Assembly (NCBI GenBank): GCA_947591105.1
Contig: CANQDL010000006.1
Location: 1 to 42,257, forward strand
DNA: 42,257 bases
Origin: an uncultured Oscillospiraceae bacterium
Lineage (GTDB): Bacteria > Bacillota > Clostridia > Oscillospirales > Oscillospiraceae
Reading direction: 5' to 3'
A program made the translations under genes and the position numbers. The notes beneath the pieces were generated by a model. That model was not told where the DNA came from. It saw only the letters and a list, made by a program, of their open reading frames with translations, and did not search any database. Numbering within the stretch: position 1 is the first letter of the stretch; every line of letters starts with the position of its first letter. Below, piece after piece: positions 38,756 to 42,257 of this stretch.

Positions 38756-39631
38756 TTATATGGTGGTCTTGCTCTTTTTCAGCGAGCGCACCAGAAACAC
38801 CGTCTCGATGACAATGAATACCAGCGCGCCGGCGGAGACGGCGATCCACAGACCGGTGCGGCCGTCGTCCGTTTCTTCCGTTTGCTCTGCCTCCGTTGCC
38901 TCTTCCGTCTGCTCCCGGGGAAGCTCTTGCTCTGTCTCCGTCTGCTCCTGGATGGGGATCTCCCGGGCGGCGGGCTCCGTGTCGGCGGGGGAGCTATCGT
39001 CATAGTTCTCACCGCCGGCCAGGGTCAGGTCGGTGCCGGAGCTGTCCTCGGGCGTCTCGGGCGCCTGGGCGGACTCGTCCAGCTGGTAGTAGTACATCAC
39101 GTTGCCTAGGGTGGCGGGCAGCACGCTTCCGCAGTTGGCGCACTTCCATGTGCCGTAGTAGGTGGGGTCGCCGTTTTCGTCAAACTCCGCGTCATACTGG
39201 TAGGCGTATTTGTGACCCACCGGCGGCTCCAGCGTCTGGCCGCACACAGTGCAGACAACGCCCTGGGCGCAGTCGGCCGGCTCCCCGCTGGGCACGTGGC
39301 CGGTGGCGGGAGCGGGCTCGGTGTATGTGTCCCCGCAGTAGGAGCAGGTGTAGGTGGCCTCTCCGTCCTCGGTGCAGGTGGCGGTGGTGTCGGTGAGCTC
39401 GTAGTTGTGCTCGCCGTTCGGCAGGGTCTCCGCCGTGTAGGTCAGGCCGCACTTGGAGCAGGTGTAGGCCAGCAGCCCCTTCTGGGAGCAGGTGGACGGC
39501 TTGACGACGGACACCTCGAAATGGTGGCTGCACACCGCCGGATCGGCGGAGCGGCTGTCCGGGCCCGCCGAGGCGAAAACCGGCGTGACCAGCAGCGCGG
39601 CTGTCAGTATGAACACAAAGAGCTTTTTCAT
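38756..39631 (-). CDS. Cys-rich surface protein with C-terminal membrane anchor
   Basis: A 291-residue protein; ATG 39631 follows AAAGGATAAGG. Signal peptide to about residue 21. Residues 30-135 hold three or four repeats of a short zinc-ribbon-like unit, C-x-x-x-G then YTCSKCGLTYT, later YTCSYCGDTYTEPAPATGH and VVCTVCGQTLEPPVGH, then TWKCANCGSVLP near 160. A long acidic linker of Glu/Thr/Gln follows (about 195-255), then a membrane helix TGLWIAVSAGALVFIVIETVFLV and a basic tail. Such Cys-pair repeats are common in large surface proteins of Clostridia and may bind metal or be structural. Function unknown. Confidence 0.75.
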   Translation of the reverse strand: MKKLFVFILTAALLVTPVFASAGPDSRSADPAVCSHHFEVSVVKPSTCSQKGLLAYTCSKCGLTYTAETLPNGEHNYELTDTTATCTEDGEATYTCSYCGDTYTEPAPATGHVPSGEPADCAQGVVCTVCGQTLEPPVGHKYAYQYDAEFDENGDPTYYGTWKCANCGSVLPATLGNVMYYYQLDESAQAPETPEDSSGTDLTLAGGENYDDSSPADTEPAAREIPIQEQTETEQELPREQTEEATEAEQTEETDDGRTGLWIAVSAGALVFIVIETVFLVRSLKKSKTTI

Positions 39632-39687
39632 ATATCCTTATCCTTTCTGTGACAGGGAACAAATCGGATGCGTCCGAAGCGGATCAA

Positions 39688-39707
39688 CTCTATGATACTC
39701 TATGATA
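39688..39707. repeat. perfect tandem 10-bp repeat near the Cys-rich protein promoter
   Basis: CTCTATGATA occurs twice in succession. On the minus strand it reads TATCATAGAG, offering duplicated TATCAT -10-like boxes upstream of the Cys-rich protein gene; it may also be a regulator site. Confidence 0.6.
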
Positions 39708-39755
39708 GCATAGATCGGCGAAAAAACCAACTGCTTTTCTCACGCCCGCGGGCGC

Positions 39756-39784
39756 TTGACAGCAGGGTCGTTTTCGTCTACAAT
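39756..39784 (+). promoter_or_regulatory. strong tRNA-Arg promoter
   Basis: Consensus TTGACA at 39756-39761 and TACAAT at 39779-39784, spacing 17. It ends 14 bp before the truncated tRNA-Arg. Confidence 0.88.
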
Positions 39785-39798
39785 AGCATCCGCGATAT

Positions 39799-39857
39799 GC
39801 CCATGTAGCTCAGCAGGATAGAGCAGCCGCCTCCTAAGCGGTGGCTCGTTCCAATCC
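39799..39857 (+). pseudogene. truncated tRNA-Arg(CCT)
   Basis: The 5' acceptor strand GCCCATG, D-arm (GCTCAGCAGGATAGAGC) and anticodon arm with loop CTCCTAA are all normal. After CTAAGCGG the sequence departs from a tRNA: no T-stem pairs around GTTCCAATC, and no matching 3' acceptor CATGGGC follows. The break falls at or just after the anticodon arm. It sits directly behind the strong promoter, so was once the functional gene. Confidence 0.8.
39828..39840. other. candidate attachment core, copy 1
   Basis: CGCCTCCTAAGCG, shared exactly with 39920-39932 in the intact tRNA-Arg. It marks the point where the first tRNA sequence is lost. Confidence 0.5.
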
Positions 39858-39891
39858 AAATGCAGCTCATAATTGAATAAAAACTTGGTAT

Positions 39892-39967
39892 GCCCCAGTA
39901 GCTCAGCGGATAGAGCATTCGCCTCCTAAGCGAAGGGCCAGAGGTTCGATTCCTCCCTGGGGTGCCA
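39892..39967 (+). tRNA. tRNA-Arg(CCT), CCA encoded
   Basis: A complete 76-nt tRNA: GCCCCAG ... CTGGGGT acceptor (one terminal G-U), D-arm GCTCAGCGGATAGAGC, anticodon loop CTCCTAA giving CCT, T-arm GAGGTTCGATTCCTC, ending GCCA. It differs from the truncated copy in acceptor, anticodon stem and variable arm. It has no close promoter, so would be read from the one at 39756. It may be the element-reconstituted or element-carried replacement gene. Confidence 0.95.
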
Positions 39968-39975
39968 GCTTTTCT

Positions 39976-40014
39976 GCAAGCTCCTGATCTTGTATCAGGG
40001 GCTTGTTTTTTTGT
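39976..40014 (+). terminator. tRNA-Arg terminator
   Basis: Stem AAGCTCCTGAT/ATCAGGGGCTT with loop CTTGT (one G-U pair), then a run of T; it is just before the integrase gene end and also blocks read-through toward the element. Confidence 0.9.
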
Positions 40015-40123
40015 CCGCTGAAAGATTCATTATGAACTGTATCTTCTGGGTGCTTGCTAATTGGATTGGAACTGGAGAAAGGGGTCGTGCTAATGAAATA
40101 AGGGTGTGTGCTAATTTGAGAGA

Positions 40124-41512
40124 TCATCTTGCTTTTTGACCGGCAAGCAGTGCGGCCAGCGTGTTGGCCAATTCCGGGGACTTCTGAAGCTGCTCTATCA
40201 AAGCGGCCAGATCGAGTGTCTGCTGGGGCCGCTCTGGCTCTTGTGGGGGACGGACGTTACGCAGATCGGGATTGGAGTAAAAGGCACTCTCAAATTTCTG
40301 CGCGTTCACCTTTCTGTCCTCGTCCAGAATATGGGCGTAGACCCGTGTGATCATATCCAGCTCCGCATGGCCGGTGTCGCCTTGGGTGGCCTTGAGATCG
40401 CCGTGGTTCAGCTTCAGCTTATAGGTAGTGCTGGAGTGACGGAGCGAATGGAATACCACGTTTGGCAGACCAGCCTTTTCTTTCAGCAGATTGAACTCTT
40501 TGTCGATGATCCGCTGTTCGCACGGGCGTCCGTTGGGGAGGGCAACTACCAAGTTGAAGTCCTGGTATTCATCGCCCAAAAACGAGCGGAGTTCACTTTG
40601 GGCCTTCTTCCATTCAAGCAGGATGTAGGCAAGCGTTTTTGGGAGCCACACTTTTCGGACGCTGGAATCGGTCTTTGGCTTCTTTAGGACTAGCCGGGTG
40701 CTGGTGTTGGGCAGGAGGGGAGTGAAGATGTGGTAAATCCCTTTTTCGCCCAGCATCTCAATAGCTCGCTTGGAGGCCCGTGTCAGTTCTTTGTCGATGT
40801 AGACGTAGGCGTTATCTGCGGCGATGCTATCATCATCAATGCACACATTGTCCCAGGTGAGGCCCAAGATTTCACCGATTCGGAGCGAGCAAGCGAACGC
40901 AAGGTTCATAGCGATATAGAGCTTGCTGTCCGCACACTGATCCAGGGCCAGACGAATGGTGTCAGCGTCCCAAATGTCGCGCTTTTTATATTCCGTCTTG
41001 GGCAGAACGGCATTGTCAAAGGGGTTTTTGCCGATCAATTCCCAGCGGACTGCCTGCTTGAAAGCACAGCGCAGCAGCTTGATGATCTTCTCTATGGTCT
41101 TATCAGTGACGTATGTGGTCTTGGCACTTCTGGTCCGTGTAGATACGGCAGGGGTCTTTTGAAGGGTCTGGATGTACTTGTCAACTGTCCGTGTTGTGAT
41201 CGACTGAACTTCCAGATCTCCGATGATGGGATTGATATAGTTTGCGATTAAAGAGGTGTTGCTGTCATATACGGAGACGCCCCAGCGTTTTTCGCCGTAT
41301 AAGGTCACAAAGTCATAGAGAAAGTCCGATACTTTTTGATTGTTCGGGGGGAGAAACGTGCCGTTGTTCATCTGATTCTCTACCTCCGCTTTTCTACGGA
41401 GAGCATCTTTATGAGTGTGCCACGTTTCCCACTTTTGCTTTGTCTCGCCGCTTTCATCCGTATAGGTGTAGACGACGGAGTAAGAGTTTTTCCGTTTGAT
41501 GATGGACGCCAT
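40124..41512 (-). CDS. int: Tn916-type tyrosine recombinase/integrase
   Basis: A 462-residue protein; ATG 41512 (MASIIKRKN) is chosen because AAGGAGG lies 9 bases upstream, while the longer form to 41557 lacks one. N-terminal arm-type DNA-binding domain about 1-60 (YSVVYTYTDESGETKQKWETWHT), core-binding SAM-like domain about 65-165, catalytic domain after 175. Catalytic residues: Arg in CSLRIGEILGLTW near 210, HSLRHSS (His-x-x-Arg) near 365, His in GHAELDMITRVYAH near 390, with the nucleophile Tyr in that last motif. Element integrases of this type use tRNA 3' ends or anticodon arms. Gene end lies 157 bp from tRNA-Arg. Confidence 0.95.
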   Translation of the reverse strand: MASIIKRKNSYSVVYTYTDESGETKQKWETWHTHKDALRRKAEVENQMNNGTFLPPNNQKVSDFLYDFVTLYGEKRWGVSVYDSNTSLIANYINPIIGDLEVQSITTRTVDKYIQTLQKTPAVSTRTRSAKTTYVTDKTIEKIIKLLRCAFKQAVRWELIGKNPFDNAVLPKTEYKKRDIWDADTIRLALDQCADSKLYIAMNLAFACSLRIGEILGLTWDNVCIDDDSIAADNAYVYIDKELTRASKRAIEMLGEKGIYHIFTPLLPNTSTRLVLKKPKTDSSVRKVWLPKTLAYILLEWKKAQSELRSFLGDEYQDFNLVVALPNGRPCEQRIIDKEFNLLKEKAGLPNVVFHSLRHSSTTYKLKLNHGDLKATQGDTGHAELDMITRVYAHILDEDRKVNAQKFESAFYSNPDLRNVRPPQEPERPQQTLDLAALIEQLQKSPELANTLAALLAGQKAR

Positions 41513-41535
41513 ATTCTGTATCCTCCTTGTCGTGA

Positions 41536-41745
41536 TTAAGATTGATTTTCCAACCACGCATCGAAGGAGTGCTTGGATATGCGTATGGACGTACCAACGT
41601 GTACGGTCTTGAACAGTCCCGCTTTCACCAAACTATACGCAGAAGAACGACCAATGTCTAAAATCTTTGCTATATCGGCGACGCGGTATGTTTGGTTGGT
41701 GACAGAGGGGACGGTCCTGTTGCTATCGGCCTTTACAGATTCCAT
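41536..41745 (-). CDS. xis: excisionase-like helix-turn-helix protein
   Basis: A 69-residue protein; ATG 41745 follows AGGAGG at 6 bases, preferred over ATG 41769. It contains a MerR/excisionase-type winged helix (YRVADIAKILDIGRSSAYSLVKAGLFKTVHVGTSIRISKHSFDAWL). Small proteins like this direct Tn916-type integrases toward excision. It is 23 bp upstream of int on the same strand. Confidence 0.88.
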   Translation of the reverse strand: MESVKADSNRTVPSVTNQTYRVADIAKILDIGRSSAYSLVKAGLFKTVHVGTSIRISKHSFDAWLENQS

Positions 41746-41837
41746 CACGGCCTCCTTTCTCAATTTCACGCCGATAGCTCTATGGTGTCTTGCAATAGCA
41801 TTATACAGGATATGGCTGTCGGCTGCAAAGGTGTGAT

Positions 41838-42104
41838 CTGTTTTTCATCCAGAGGGATAATATAATTCGAGATGTCTTAACAGTTTTACTGGTGCCGTCA
41901 TGTTTGCCACGCCCCCTGACGACAAGGAACATTCCAGCCCGCGCATGGTCAGCGCGTCACAGGTCTTTGCCTCCCCGTGGATCACACCGGGCTGCCCCCA
42001 TTGCGTGCGGCGGATTGGCTACCGCTCATGCTGTGGCTGGACAGGAGTATCATTGAGTAAGTAAGACATACCAACAGATTGCAGAAATGGAGGGATGTAC
42101 GATT
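41838..42104. other. element region without a supported gene
   Basis: No ORF with a plausible ribosome site and family was found in about 270 bp. A possible TATAAT lies near 41870. The stretch 41915-42050 is GC-rich and could be decayed element coding sequence. Confidence 0.4.
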
Positions 42105-42164
42105 ATGCCAATCAAGCGTTCCATTGATGCAGCACTAAAAAAACTGAAAAAATTTTTAGAGTGA
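42105..42164 (+). CDS. possible 19-residue basic peptide
   Basis: ATG 42105 follows GGAGGG at 42089-42094. The product is PIKRSIDAALKKLKKFLE after Met, an amphipathic lysine-rich helix. It may be a real small element protein, or chance. A GGTGGAGG/CCTCCACC hairpin follows near 42198-42222. Confidence 0.3.
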   Translation: MPIKRSIDAALKKLKKFLE

Positions 42165-42257
42165 GGGGCTAAATTTGCCATTTTAGTTAGGAAACAGGTG
42201 GAGGGGTACTTCTCCTCCACCCGTTCTCCGCTGCTGCGGTGAATGGGTTGCCTTGAC

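Overview
The window looks like a chromosome segment of a GC-rich gut Firmicute of the Clostridia/Oscillospiraceae type. Reasons: strong AGGAGG-type ribosome binding sites, sigma-A promoters with 17-bp spacers, Firmicutes families (DegV/FakB, CsaB, a preQ1-I riboswitch, XRE regulators, SLH-type surface proteins, a Tn916-type integrase) and short palindromic intergenic repeats. This placement is inference; no rRNA or species marker is present.

Layout. 1-3290 is the decayed end of a mobilizable element: a candidate oriT, a MobC-like gene, a relaxase stump fused in frame to a zinc-ribbon ORF, a 59-residue element protein, and an AT-rich OLD-like AAA ATPase with its own promoter, probably phage-defence cargo. 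It stops at tRNA-Leu(CAA). 3400-12060 is core chromosome: uvrB, a diacylglycerol-kinase-family gene, a preQ1-I riboswitch with terminator controlling a YhhQ-type queuosine-precursor transporter, a formate/nitrite channel, and an operon of lysA, an FUSC membrane protein fused to a degenerate HAD domain, and a C26 glutamine amidotransferase.

12100-17570 is a MacB/YknXYZ-like ABC exporter operon with two different adaptor proteins, one carrying a long Pro/Thr repeat. 17740-24310 holds a DMT transporter, a secreted Ser/Asn-rich protein, an LTA-synthase-like protein that has lost its catalytic residues, DegV, endonuclease IV and the S-layer pyruvyltransferase CsaB. 24400-27900 holds a histidine-phosphatase/GNAT fusion translationally coupled to a PPP-type phosphatase, and an XRE-TPR regulator.

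27900-34800 is an accessory-looking zone: palindromic repeats, a candidate small RNA, a secreted protein with an internal duplication, a zinc-peptidase-like protein, an NlpC/P60 protein with C-terminal SLH-like repeats (probably anchored through the CsaB pathway), an AT-rich membrane-protein gene between long direct repeats, and a nucleoside phosphorylase broken by one extra G in a G6 run. 34990-39650 returns to ordinary genes: tRNA-Pro, a second DegV, an XRE membrane regulator, an MFS transporter operon and a Cys-rich surface protein.

39750-42257 is the left end of a second integrated element. A strong tRNA promoter runs into a truncated tRNA-Arg(CCT), followed by a complete tRNA-Arg(CCT), then a Tn916-type integrase and an excisionase-like gene. 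The two tRNA sequences share a 13-bp anticodon-arm core, and the element continues past the right edge.
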